Shown here: positions 1 to 8,892 of the stretch, one piece after another | How the letters are laid out: every line of letters starts with the position of its first letter | Position numbering within the stretch: the first letter of the stretch is position 1 | Assembly: GCA_002350525.1 (NCBI GenBank) | Contig: DEFA01000034.1 | Span: 1 to 64,000, forward strand | Reading direction: 5' to 3' | DNA length: 64,000 bases | Source: Lachnospiraceae bacterium UBA2864 | Lineage (GTDB): Bacteria > Bacillota > Clostridia > Lachnospirales > Lachnospiraceae | Notes under the pieces: generated by a model | Database searches by the model: none | What the model was told of the DNA's origin: nothing | What the model saw: the letters and a program-made list of their open reading frames with translations, nothing else | Program-made: the position numbers and the translations under genes

Positions 1-53
1 AATACACTGTTTTATCCATATTTAAATTATACCATATGATTATACTTTTAACA

Positions 54-102
54 AGAAAAATGCCGCCTAACTCACGACTAAAGTCACAAGTGTGCGGCGG
101 CT
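54..102 (-). terminator. second (distal) terminator of rplM-rpsI
   Basis: GCCGCC at 62-67 pairs with GGCGGC at 96-101. Read on the minus strand, the stem is followed by a U-rich run (plus-strand A tract at about 54-60). It lies just downstream of another terminator, so the operon appears to end with two hairpins in tandem. Confidence 0.6.
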
Positions 103-109
103 AGTTATC

Positions 110-138
110 AAAAAATCCCTCCACATAATGTGGAGGGA
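110..138 (-). terminator. intrinsic terminator of rplM-rpsI
   Basis: An inverted repeat (TCCCTCCACA at 116-125, complement at 129-138) is followed on the minus strand by six U residues. It sits 18 nt after the rpsI stop codon. Confidence 0.85.
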
Positions 139-155
139 GAATATACAAAATAAAA

Positions 156-551
156 CTATCTCTTTGAGAACTGTGGTGCACGACGTGCTCCCTTGAGTCC
201 CGGTTTCTTTCTTTCCTTCATACGTGGATCACGTGTGATGAAACCAGCCTTCTTAAGAAGAGGTCTGTAATCTTCACCTGCTTCGCAGAGAGCTCTTGAA
301 ATACCGTGACGGATAGCACCGGCCTGACCTGTGAAACCACCACCGTATACATTAACCATAACATCGAACTTTCCTTCTGTTCCTGTTACAGCAAATGGCT
401 GACGAACTATAACCTTGAGTGTCTCAAGTCCGAAATATTCATCAACATCCTTCTTATTAACTGTGATCTTACCGCTACCAGGTGTAACATATACACGAGC
501 TACTGAGCTCTTTCTTCTACCTGTTCCATAAAATCTTGAAGCCTTAGCCAT
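156..551 (-). CDS. rpsI: 30S ribosomal protein S9
   Basis: S9 of the small-subunit head; its C-terminal tail reaches toward P-site tRNA. The 131-aa product has the typical S9 opening with GTGRRKSS, the GGGFTGQAGAIRHGISRAL core and a basic tail ending FSKR, all diagnostic. Length is normal. The start at 551 is preceded by GGAGGG at good spacing. It follows rplM by 20 nt and shares its promoter, the universal rplM-rpsI pairing. Confidence 0.98.
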   Translation of the reverse strand: MAKASRFYGTGRRKSSVARVYVTPGSGKITVNKKDVDEYFGLETLKVIVRQPFAVTGTEGKFDVMVNVYGGGFTGQAGAIRHGISRALCEAGEDYRPLLKKAGFITRDPRMKERKKPGLKGARRAPQFSKR

Positions 552-571
552 TATAGTTTACCCTCCAATCC

Positions 572-1006
572 TTAAAACTTTATCTCGAGCGCTTCAGGCT
601 GCTGTGCCTGCTGCTTGTGCTCAGGTCCTGCATATACAAAGAGCTTCTTGCCCATCTGACGTCCAAGAGGTCCCTTTGGAAGCATTCCCTTAACTGCATG
701 CTCGACAACGAATACAGGATTCTTCTGGAGAGCTTCCTTAAGAGTTACACTCTTAAGTCCACCAACATAATCCGAATGTCTGTAATAAATCTTATCGTTA
801 AGCTTGTTACCTGATACCTTAATCTTCTCAGCGTTAACTACGATTACATAGTCACCTGTGTCTATATGTGGTGTAAATGTTGGTTTGTTCTTACCTCTGA
901 GAACCTTAGCGATCTCACTTGCAAGACGGCCGAGTGTCTGGCCTTCAGCATCTACAACATACCACTTTCTCTCAATGGCTGATGCACTTGGCATATAGCT
1001 TTTCAT
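572..1006 (-). CDS. rplM: 50S ribosomal protein L13
   Basis: L13, an early-assembling large-subunit protein. The product (144 aa) starts MKSYMPSAS and contains the L13 core WYVVDAEGQTLGRLAS, and GMLPKGPLGR near the C-terminus. The frame is open to 1036, but the ATG at 1006 is chosen because AGGAGG lies just upstream and family members begin there. It is first gene of the rplM-rpsI operon, with a roughly 150-nt leader. Confidence 0.97.
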   Translation of the reverse strand: MKSYMPSASAIERKWYVVDAEGQTLGRLASEIAKVLRGKNKPTFTPHIDTGDYVIVVNAEKIKVSGNKLNDKIYYRHSDYVGGLKSVTLKEALQKNPVFVVEHAVKGMLPKGPLGRQMGKKLFVYAGPEHKQQAQQPEALEIKF

Positions 1007-1158
1007 TGTGATACTCCTCCTGATCAATCTATTCATATTCTAATCTACTGTTACAGAATCCAGCGGAAATGTCCGAAACCGCTTATCTGTAAATATCTCT
1101 GAGACGTTTTTAATCGCAGCCATCCGGGGCATTGGACAGTCTGCTCCCACGTCACAGA
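1007..1158 (-). promoter_or_regulatory. rplM 5' leader, possible L13 leader RNA
   Basis: About 150 nt lie between the predicted transcription start (about 1157) and the rplM start. The stretch has several potential stems and is long for a plain untranslated region. Firmicutes are known to carry an L13 leader RNA at this position, thought to mediate autoregulation. I matched position and length only, not the conserved structure. Confidence 0.4.
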
Positions 1159-1163
1159 GACAT

Positions 1164-1192
1164 ATTTTATAACATTTAAAATATCATGTCAA
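1164..1192 (-). promoter_or_regulatory. sigma-A type promoter of rplM-rpsI
   Basis: On the minus strand there is a perfect -35 TTGACA (1192-1187), a 17-bp spacer and a -10 TAAAAT (1169-1164). Predicted start is near 1157. It gives the ribosomal pair its own promoter, separate from the signalling genes upstream. Confidence 0.8.
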
Positions 1193-1198
1193 CCTTAA

Positions 1199-1241
1199 TT
1201 TATAATTTTCCGGGCACCTTTATTTATAATTTTCAGGTGCC
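1199..1241 (-). repeat. hairpin with short direct repeat after the sensor gene
   Basis: GGCACC (1213-1218) pairs with GGTGCC (1236-1241), and TTTATAATTTTC occurs twice (from 1199 and from 1223). It lies about 40 nt beyond the stop of the LacI-like gene. The sequence after the stem is AU-rich but not a proper U tract, so it is at best a weak terminator. Confidence 0.4.
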
Positions 1242-1281
1242 TTATTATATTTAATTCCAAACACCCGATTTGTCACATTAC

Positions 1282-3009
1282 TTAACCTATCCAGTTAATA
1301 TATATGGCCCTGCCAAGTTGGGATGTGATAAACTCTCCGGTCTCTACCAATTCTCTTGTCAGACCACATACAAGGACACCGAACATATATTCACCGTAGA
1401 ACAGTGGATATGATATGTATCCCTTCTTTTCATGTGGCAGTTCGCCTCTGTTAAATATATTCTCAATGCTGCAGCTCTGTCTCTCCTTAGGTATACTGAA
1501 AAACTCTCCACCCTTTATGACACATTTCAGATTCAATTTGTCCGGAAGTGTTATCTTCGAATCAAAGTCACATTTATACGGTTCGTCATACAGATAGAGT
1601 GCACTGTTTATAAAACCGAGCTTGTCGAAATTTTCTATCAGACGATTCAGCGCCTCCTCCCCCGGTTCTTCATATCTGGTCACAGACACCAGAAATTCAA
1701 AGATATTGTTCCTGCCGTTAATATATCCTCTGCTCTCTATATTTCTGCGAAGCGCCTGCGAATGTATCGCCTTATCTTTCATATAAGAAAAGAGTCTGTT
1801 ATTGCTCGGTATAATATGAATCGTTTTCTGAATTTCATTCATACTATTCTGCAGTATGGTCAGACTTCTGACAAATCTGTTCGAATCCGTATACATCATT
1901 ATACGATTCTCAAAAAGAATATCTATAAGTTTTCTTATCTCTTCAAATTGTTCTTCACTCATATACCTGTCTTTCATGGCCCGCAACATTCGTGAAAGAA
2001 TCTCATAAAAGAGTCTTCTGAGATCGATTCCCTTAGAATCGACAACTTCATTTCTGTATCTGTAAAAACATTTGTCAAAGAATCTGTATATAAAAGCACT
2101 GTCTACGCTGATTATTTCCTTAGCTGAGAAATCATACATATCATAATCAAACGACTCTCTTCCGAAAAGACGTGTCGGAACCACATCCGATACAACCTCC
2201 TTGCCATTCATCATGTCAAGAAGCATCTCGAGTGCTTTCTGTCCAAGAGTAATCCCCTCGCATCCGATGGACGCAAGCGGCGGAACCATATTTCCCGCCA
2301 TAGCCGCATTATCAAATCCGAAAACATATATGTCTTTACCCGGAACAAGTCCCTTTTTACGCATCACATCATACAGTCCGCAGGCCGAAGGATCGTTAAC
2401 GCAGAACACTGCCTGTACATCCGGATTACTCTTAAGCAGTTTTGCTGCCGCAGCATGTGAATTCTCTGACATATCCGACTTCTCATACATGGATTCACTA
2501 TATATAAGTCCGTTATCCTCCAGACTCCTTATGAATATCCGTTTTCTCTTCTGTGCGTCGGCATTTTCATCTCTTCCGCCGATCATACATATCTTTGTAA
2601 CACCTTTTATCTTCACGAGATAATCTATTGCTTCTCTTATACCCATCTCATCGTTATAATTTACCGTTACTTCCGTATCGGATTTGGTAGCTACAAAAAC
2701 CTTCGGAACATTACCGAATATTTCATCCTGAAACGGTCTGTAGTTTGGAAGGGTAAATATAAGCCCGTCAAAATGCGTGCTTCCGTTGATCGGATATATA
2801 AGGTTATACATCCTCTTATAACGATGCACTATGTCTTCGGATACTACAGTTACAGGATCTACGTCCTGACGTCCCGGAATGACTATAAGTCTCATATCTT
2901 TTCTGTTCATCATAGCATGTACAACACTGTGAATGATGGATTTCGAAAAGTCCGAATGTGCATCCTCCAAAACAAGACCTATTGTCTTTTTCTTCTCACC
3001 GTTTTTCAT
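1282..3009 (-). CDS. LacI-type ligand-sensor protein with C-terminal GAF-like region, no HTH
   Basis: Cytoplasmic sensor of unknown ligand. Residues about 8-290 resemble the periplasmic-binding fold of LacI regulators (opening KKTIGLVLED, DGLIFTLPN, AVFCVNDPSA, VFGFDNAAMA, GQKALEMLLDM). There is neither an N-terminal helix-turn-helix nor a signal peptide, so it is neither a classical repressor nor an exported binding protein. A helical linker leads to a GAF-like C-terminus (about 450-575, SYPLFYGEYMFGVLV). Related Lachnospiraceae proteins carry a GGDEF domain at this point; here the protein stops. It lies 18 nt after the EAL gene, probably in one operon, suggesting ligand input to c-di-GMP turnover (inference). 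Confidence 0.65.
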   Translation of the reverse strand: MKNGEKKKTIGLVLEDAHSDFSKSIIHSVVHAMMNRKDMRLIVIPGRQDVDPVTVVSEDIVHRYKRMYNLIYPINGSTHFDGLIFTLPNYRPFQDEIFGNVPKVFVATKSDTEVTVNYNDEMGIREAIDYLVKIKGVTKICMIGGRDENADAQKRKRIFIRSLEDNGLIYSESMYEKSDMSENSHAAAAKLLKSNPDVQAVFCVNDPSACGLYDVMRKKGLVPGKDIYVFGFDNAAMAGNMVPPLASIGCEGITLGQKALEMLLDMMNGKEVVSDVVPTRLFGRESFDYDMYDFSAKEIISVDSAFIYRFFDKCFYRYRNEVVDSKGIDLRRLFYEILSRMLRAMKDRYMSEEQFEEIRKLIDILFENRIMMYTDSNRFVRSLTILQNSMNEIQKTIHIIPSNNRLFSYMKDKAIHSQALRRNIESRGYINGRNNIFEFLVSVTRYEEPGEEALNRLIENFDKLGFINSALYLYDEPYKCDFDSKITLPDKLNLKCVIKGGEFFSIPKERQSCSIENIFNRGELPHEKKGYISYPLFYGEYMFGVLVCGLTRELVETGEFITSQLGRAIYINWIG

Positions 3010-3027
3010 AAATCACACCACTTTCGT

Positions 3028-5553
3028 TCACAGTAATTCAGGTATTTCCGGAGATGGTTTTGAAAACAGATAACCCTGTGAATAATCTATACCATATTCC
3101 ATAAGTTTATTCTGGATTGCTTCGTTCTCCACATACTCCGCAACAATTTCAATATTTCGAAGGATCAGTTTCTTCCATCCCGCTATTACGGCTACAAGAT
3201 TCTCGGATTCTTTGTTCTCGTTACAATCTTTCACTATTGAGCCGTCGATTTTTATAAAATCGGAATTGATATCCGCTATGTGTCTCAGGTTGGAGTATCC
3301 GCTTCCAAAATCATCTATTGAAATCTTGGCTCCCAGCTTATGAATGGTATCCACGAATCTGAGCAGTATATCATAGTCATCGACATCTTCATTCTCCAAT
3401 ATCTCAAACACAAAATTCTTAGGATATTGGGCCGTAGCAAGAAAACCGTATATGAAATCCATAAGATCCTCATTCTTTATGTCTCTCATACCGATATTGA
3501 TGCCGACACTCTTATCCTTACAGTCTTTAAAAATATCAAAAACCTTCTCTATCATAGCCTTGGATATTGAGTCATACAGAAGTCCGAAGGATCTTGCCAC
3601 ATCCAGAAAATCTCCCGGATAATAGATCTTATCGTTTTCATCCATAAGACGCATAAGTGATTCATAATGATGTATCGTCTTTGTCTTGTTATCATATATC
3701 CCCTGAAAATAAGGAATAACCTTATCGTTCGAAAGCGCATGATTTATAACATTTACCATATGATACTTCTTTCTTATGCTCTCTTCGTCTATGCTGTCCT
3801 CTTCATTATCACATATCAGAAACTGCTCGTTCTTATGCATCATATCTATGCGGGCAGAGTTATAGATTGTTTCAAGATTATCCACCGTACAGTCATTTAT
3901 AACGCAGAATACGGGCACAATGGCTATATACTCCTCCGAAGCATAAAATAACTCTTTCTGAAGTATCCTCATATCATCCGCAAAGTCCGAAAGCGATACT
4001 GTATATGAAGAAGCAGCTATCGCAATCTTCCAGTGATCGATAAGATACATACGATAATCCATTTTAGTGGCAAATGATGCGCATCTCGAAATATAATAAT
4101 TATATGTTTTTTCTATCATCTGTTCCGTGAACACAATAGGCATGCCTGTTGTATCAAGAACATCTATAATACATACTCTGTCATAACCGCCCATCTTGAT
4201 ATCCATGTTGAGAGCAGCTTCATTGGCTATACCTTCTTTTTCAGAATATAAAAGTTTTATCTCTAATTCTTTCACCATATGAAGAATACTGTCACTCATG
4301 GCAGTTTTTTCTTCACCCTGTCCGCTTTTGATTTCCACAAGGTATTCGATGAGATCTCTGTTATCTTCCGCAAGTACCGCAACATGAGAAAATGCATACG
4401 GATTATAATTCTGTAAATACTCCTGTTCTCCCAGAACAGAAACAACAAAGGAGCAGTTTGTGAACACATTTTTACCGTTTGCGGAACTGATTTCTCCATT
4501 TGTCAAACATCCGCTCATATTCGAATTCTCATATATGGATAACTCCCATTTTGCACTGTTCGGGTATACTCTCAGCCTGTCCTTGCAGGAGTATCCGAAA
4601 ATAGTTTCGGCCTTATCAAAAGATTCAACTTTGTTAAACATCTTTCGATTATCCGATATTATCTTTCTGTCATATATGAATGCTCTTTTAATCTTTGCGC
4701 CTATAATAGTATTATGGCTTATGAGCAGTCCATCTTTCTGATAACCGACCATAAACGGAGCATCAACATCCCCTGTATATACAAAAGGAAAGAAGAAGCC
4801 CATCTGCGGATTATTTTCTATTTTGTTTCCAACGCCCTCAAGAAAAACCTGATTGGCGGGTCTGTTATCTATGGTCACTATTTTTCTTTCATCCGCTCCG
4901 GTTATCGTAAGTTCTTCACCCACAACCTGAGCGCCCGAAACAAAAGACGTTACCCTGTCAACACTTTCACCTCCGATAGTTACGAAGATCGCTTCTCTGT
5001 CCGAACTTCCGTTCTCATCGAAGATAAATCCCACGTTTCCGTAAGTATCTCCGTTCAGATCGTTTTTATCAGCTACACCGCCTATCATCTGAACTCCGGG
5101 CATCAGTTCGTTACTCTCATATACAAATCTGGCCACATCCGGATACATGATCGTAAAAAAGGAGAGCATAAGCTTTGTATCTTCCCTGACAACTTTCGCC
5201 TTTATATTCATCCCCAGTTCATGTGCACCGATCATTTCACCGGTTACCGTATCAAAAGTCGGTACTCTGGCTGAAAGTATGCTTCCCTCGGATACCTGCG
5301 TAATTGAGATTATGCATTGGTCATGGAAAAGTTTTCCGCCGTTGATAACTGCGGATGTACTTGTTCCGAATATATGCGCTCTCGGTACAATGTTTTTTAT
5401 AAATGCCGCCAGATCAACCGCATCATCAGGTCCGTGTATCGATGTATGTATTCTTATAAGAATGTCATCATTCTTTCCGTAATCGATCATAAGCTGCTTC
5501 AAAGAATTGGCAAGTCTTGTTTTTGAAACATATTGGAGATTCCAGGTAAACAT
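3028..5553 (-). CDS. FIST sensor / degenerate GGDEF / EAL c-di-GMP phosphodiesterase
   Basis: Predicted soluble signalling protein of 841 aa. Residues about 1-400 resemble FIST_N plus FIST_C, a proposed small-ligand sensor (IFGTSTSAVINGG, GVQMIGGVADKND). About 450-590 looks like a GGDEF fold in which the active-site motif is replaced by YLIDHWKI, so cyclase activity is unlikely. About 605-841 is EAL: ESLMRL in place of EAL, NIGMRD, FEILENE, IDDFGSGYS, FIKIDG, VAEYVE and QGYLFSKP. The metal and catalytic residues (Glu, Asn, Glu, Asp-Asp, Lys, Glu, Gln) are retained, so hydrolysis of c-di-GMP to pGpG is likely. Start 5553 has AGGAGGGG. It follows the HD-GYP gene by 74 nt. Confidence 0.8.
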   Translation of the reverse strand: MFTWNLQYVSKTRLANSLKQLMIDYGKNDDILIRIHTSIHGPDDAVDLAAFIKNIVPRAHIFGTSTSAVINGGKLFHDQCIISITQVSEGSILSARVPTFDTVTGEMIGAHELGMNIKAKVVREDTKLMLSFFTIMYPDVARFVYESNELMPGVQMIGGVADKNDLNGDTYGNVGFIFDENGSSDREAIFVTIGGESVDRVTSFVSGAQVVGEELTITGADERKIVTIDNRPANQVFLEGVGNKIENNPQMGFFFPFVYTGDVDAPFMVGYQKDGLLISHNTIIGAKIKRAFIYDRKIISDNRKMFNKVESFDKAETIFGYSCKDRLRVYPNSAKWELSIYENSNMSGCLTNGEISSANGKNVFTNCSFVVSVLGEQEYLQNYNPYAFSHVAVLAEDNRDLIEYLVEIKSGQGEEKTAMSDSILHMVKELEIKLLYSEKEGIANEAALNMDIKMGGYDRVCIIDVLDTTGMPIVFTEQMIEKTYNYYISRCASFATKMDYRMYLIDHWKIAIAASSYTVSLSDFADDMRILQKELFYASEEYIAIVPVFCVINDCTVDNLETIYNSARIDMMHKNEQFLICDNEEDSIDEESIRKKYHMVNVINHALSNDKVIPYFQGIYDNKTKTIHHYESLMRLMDENDKIYYPGDFLDVARSFGLLYDSISKAMIEKVFDIFKDCKDKSVGINIGMRDIKNEDLMDFIYGFLATAQYPKNFVFEILENEDVDDYDILLRFVDTIHKLGAKISIDDFGSGYSNLRHIADINSDFIKIDGSIVKDCNENKESENLVAVIAGWKKLILRNIEIVAEYVENEAIQNKLMEYGIDYSQGYLFSKPSPEIPELL

Positions 5554-5627
5554 ATAACCCCTCCTGATATTCTATACCCCTATATATTTGTGTGCCCTAT
5601 GTCACTTTGCACATAAGTTTTTTCATC

Positions 5628-8600
5628 TTATGCTTTTTCAGTCTTATCCGTGTTATCTTCCTTCTTGCGGACAGACTTATCGCCTGTTTCGGCCTCTTTC
5701 TTCTCTTCAGGTTTTCCGCCTGCTTCGGCCTCTTTCTTCTCTTCAGGCTTTCCGTCTGCTCCGGCCTCTTTCTTCTCTTCAGGTTTTTCGTCTGCTTCGG
5801 CCTCTTTCTTTCCGTCCTGCTGACCTTCCGTCTCAGCTCTCAGTTCATCAAACGCACCTTCCTCCACAAGCTGAAGGAATACATCAACCACCTTGGAACT
5901 GAGCTGAGTTCCCGATATTTCAGTAATGATGCTGATAGCCTTGGAAAGCGGCATAGCCTTACGATAAGGCCTCGTGGATGTCATGGCATCCAGACAGTCG
6001 GCTACAGCTATCATCTGTGCGATCTCGGGAATCTCATCACCCTTTAGTCCTCTAGGATAGCCTTTACCGTCTATCCTCTCATGATGATATCCTGCACCCA
6101 GGGCAAGATTCGGCATGACCGTAATGCCCTTTAATATTTCATAACCGTTAGCAGCATGCTGCTTCATGATTTTAAATTCATCATCCGTAAGTTTTCCCGG
6201 TTTATTCAGAATATCAATCGGTGTACTGATCTTCCCTATATCATGAAGAAGTGCGATTCTATGGATATCATCGAGCTCATCTTTCGAATATCCCATTTTC
6301 TCGGCAAACATTTTTGTATATTCAGCAACTCTGAAGGAATGTCCATTGGTATACTTATCCTTTACGTCAACACACATGGCAAAGGCTGCAACCATCTCAT
6401 CAATAAACTTTTTATTCTCTTCCTGTTTCTTCATAAGAGCTTCGGTACGTTTAGTTATATATGCAGATACCATAAGCCCGATAAATATGATAACCAATGC
6501 GGCAGCAACTATCTGGCACCAGAGTTTCTCATATATAGCCTTCTCTTTATCGATCACAACTTCGACAGTCCGTTTTCCTCCATCAACTGTATTATGGATG
6601 GTAAGTTTAAATGTATATTCTCCGCCTTTAAGATTGGTATAGCTTATAGGAGAAAGCTCCTGTTTTTTTACTGTAGTGCCTCCTTCTTTATCTATTCCCA
6701 CAAGTTCATATGAAATCTTCGGATTTCTGAGGGAATAAGTAAATGCATATGGGTATACCGTAAGTCGGGTGGTACCTGATGGAATCCTTATCTTTCCATC
6801 TTCATCCGGATATATAACCTCCTCATCTGCTTCAACAAAAGGAACCGCCAGTTTAATATCCGATGTATCCTCCATGGCTTCACGGACATCCACGCTGCTT
6901 ACTCCCGTAGTACCCGCTATATATATGACCCCTTTTTCATCCATATAGCTGAAAGAATTCGCCGTAGCCACGCACGGAAGGCCGCACTGTGAATCATAAA
7001 ACATATAATCTATATCTTCATTGTCCAAAAGATTCTCAGCCTTAACTATATATATACCGTTACTGCTGAGTACCCAGAGATTATCGTTCCCGTCAAACTT
7101 AATATCAAAGTTGTTGGAATACGGAAATTTTTCTATCGTTGTTATCTTATCATCCTGCATATATGCGAGTGAATTACTTGTAATAACCCAATACAGATTT
7201 CTTGACGGGTCTTTTACTATCCTCAGTATAACTTCAGATTTCAGCCCGTCGCTCTTGGATAACCTTGTGATATTTTCACCATCCACAACATAGATTCCGT
7301 CTCCGTCACTTCCAAGGTATATCTTCCCATTCTCTCCTTCGCATATGGTAAGTATCTGTGTATTATTAATACCATTACCTTCTCCGTAGGAAGCCACAAC
7401 CTTCTCATCTTTAATTATGTTCATTCCACCTGCAGTGGCAACAAGGATCGAACCATCCGATGCCTCAACCGTTGTCCTTACTTTTTTTGACAAAAGTCCG
7501 TCATCCGTTGTGTAATAGTGAATACTGTTGCTTTTAGACAATACAACCAGTCCATAATCACTATAGGTGGATATCCACAGATTATCATTACTGTCCTTCA
7601 TGATTGATCTGATCCTTGAACCTTCCAGCATATCCGTAAGACTGCTCTTTATAGATGCCGAAAGATTATTCAGAATTATCAGTCCCCTGTCTGTTCCGAT
7701 ATAAGTAAGCCCGTCCCTTACACATGTGGCATTTACAACCATATCGGGAAGCCCTGCTCTCTCGCTTATATCCCTGAATATATTCGGTACGATTTTCAAT
7801 ACTCCCTGTCTTGAAGACACAAACCACAGATTACCTTCATAATCAGCTATCATATCATCGACCGAATTTGTCATCGGAAGGTTCTTCAGTGTAATGTATT
7901 TTCCATTAGTCCTTATATAACCAATTCCGTTATCAGCACATATCCATATATAATCCTGAAAAACATCTATTCTGTTGATCTTCACATGCGGACTTACATC
8001 ATAACTTGTCATGACATTCATCTTATTGGCAACGTCAACATATGCAACCGTTGAGTTTTCGGTTCCGACATACAGATATCCCGGATTTTCCTGATCGGGA
8101 AATATACAATTGACAGCATCTATTTCTAAATCCTTGCTGTTATAATAATATGTGATCTTCTTTTCCTTTATACCGAATATACTTCCATCATTGGTAATAC
8201 CATATATTACATCATCCGGACCTTTTCTTATCTCGACTATATATTCCGCATCAAGCTGGGGATAATTCAGCACTCTGAGAACCATATCGGTATCTACCAT
8301 GGCCATACCATGCGTCGTAGCTATATATATATTTCCTGAATCATCCTCTGATATGGATCTTATAGATGATGACTTAAGCCCCTCAATCTGATCGAAGAAT
8401 GTAAGATTGCCTTTTTCAAGAACCGCAACACCGTTTTCGTTGGTTCCTATCCATAGTCTGGACTTGCTGTCAACAAAAAGACTCACAACGCTGTCTATTC
8501 CTGTTGTAGAGTCATATCTTTTAAATGTATTCCCGTCGTATCTTGTAAGTCCGCTGTATCCGCCTATCCAGATAAATCCGTCCGGAGTCTGTGCAATCGC

Positions 8601-8846
8601 ATTTGCTTCGGAAGTTGGAAGGCCGTTTGAATTGTCATATAGAACAGAAGCATATCCGTCGCCGTTTCCGCTCGAATCGATTTTTCTCTTTTTATCGTTG
8701 GATGAGCTTTTTCCGGACGAGTCATCTGAAGATTCTTCATCGAAATGTATACTTTTTTCGGCCGCAAAAGCCCCCCTGGCATTAACCAACGTTAACCCGA
8801 ATGCCGCAATTATGCATATAATGAAGTACATTAATCGTCTTTTCAT
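5628..8846 (-). CDS. secreted beta-propeller sensor with HD-GYP c-di-GMP phosphodiesterase domain
   Basis: Membrane-anchored signalling protein. The ATG at 8846 follows GGGGTG and begins a signal peptide (MKRRLMYFIICIIAAFG, ending AFAA). Then come many two-component-regulator propeller repeats (about 60-640; motif like GFIWIGGYSGLTRYDG), a Y_Y_Y-type domain (about 690-770), one membrane segment (about 780-805) and a cytoplasmic HD-GYP domain (about 840-1000) with HDIGK and HHERIDGKGYP intact. The layout is that of a hybrid sensor whose kinase half is exchanged for a c-di-GMP hydrolase. The C-terminal tail is a Lys/Glu-rich 12-residue repeat. The frame is open to 8867, but no ribosome binding site supports that start. 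Confidence 0.85.
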   Translation of the reverse strand: MKRRLMYFIICIIAAFGLTLVNARGAFAAEKSIHFDEESSDDSSGKSSSNDKKRKIDSSGNGDGYASVLYDNSNGLPTSEANAIAQTPDGFIWIGGYSGLTRYDGNTFKRYDSTTGIDSVVSLFVDSKSRLWIGTNENGVAVLEKGNLTFFDQIEGLKSSSIRSISEDDSGNIYIATTHGMAMVDTDMVLRVLNYPQLDAEYIVEIRKGPDDVIYGITNDGSIFGIKEKKITYYYNSKDLEIDAVNCIFPDQENPGYLYVGTENSTVAYVDVANKMNVMTSYDVSPHVKINRIDVFQDYIWICADNGIGYIRTNGKYITLKNLPMTNSVDDMIADYEGNLWFVSSRQGVLKIVPNIFRDISERAGLPDMVVNATCVRDGLTYIGTDRGLIILNNLSASIKSSLTDMLEGSRIRSIMKDSNDNLWISTYSDYGLVVLSKSNSIHYYTTDDGLLSKKVRTTVEASDGSILVATAGGMNIIKDEKVVASYGEGNGINNTQILTICEGENGKIYLGSDGDGIYVVDGENITRLSKSDGLKSEVILRIVKDPSRNLYWVITSNSLAYMQDDKITTIEKFPYSNNFDIKFDGNDNLWVLSSNGIYIVKAENLLDNEDIDYMFYDSQCGLPCVATANSFSYMDEKGVIYIAGTTGVSSVDVREAMEDTSDIKLAVPFVEADEEVIYPDEDGKIRIPSGTTRLTVYPYAFTYSLRNPKISYELVGIDKEGGTTVKKQELSPISYTNLKGGEYTFKLTIHNTVDGGKRTVEVVIDKEKAIYEKLWCQIVAAALVIIFIGLMVSAYITKRTEALMKKQEENKKFIDEMVAAFAMCVDVKDKYTNGHSFRVAEYTKMFAEKMGYSKDELDDIHRIALLHDIGKISTPIDILNKPGKLTDDEFKIMKQHAANGYEILKGITVMPNLALGAGYHHERIDGKGYPRGLKGDEIPEIAQMIAVADCLDAMTSTRPYRKAMPLSKAISIITEISGTQLSSKVVDVFLQLVEEGAFDELRAETEGQQDGKKEAEADEKPEEKKEAGADGKPEEKKEAEAGGKPEEKKEAETGDKSVRKKEDNTDKTEKA
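5656..5814. repeat. 36-bp tandem repeat in the HD-GYP gene
   Basis: Three near-identical 36-bp units (5692-5727, 5728-5763, 5764-5799), a partial fourth and one diverged copy on the low-coordinate side. Each encodes 12 residues of the type KKEAEADGKPEE. Multiples of three preserve the frame, so copy number can vary without breaking the protein. Confidence 0.85.
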
Positions 8847-8892
8847 ATTACACCCCACTAAAGACAACTTATAATATACCGCACTCTTCCTT

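Noticed and set aside
1432..1995. Plus-strand open frames of 100-190 codons inside large minus-strand genes (this and many others)
   Set aside because: They are antisense shadows of well-supported genes, lack ribosome binding sites and have no recognisable protein features.
5656..5814. CRISPR array
   Set aside because: The 36-bp units are contiguous without spacers and encode an in-frame protein repeat; no CRISPR-like repeat-spacer pattern was seen anywhere.
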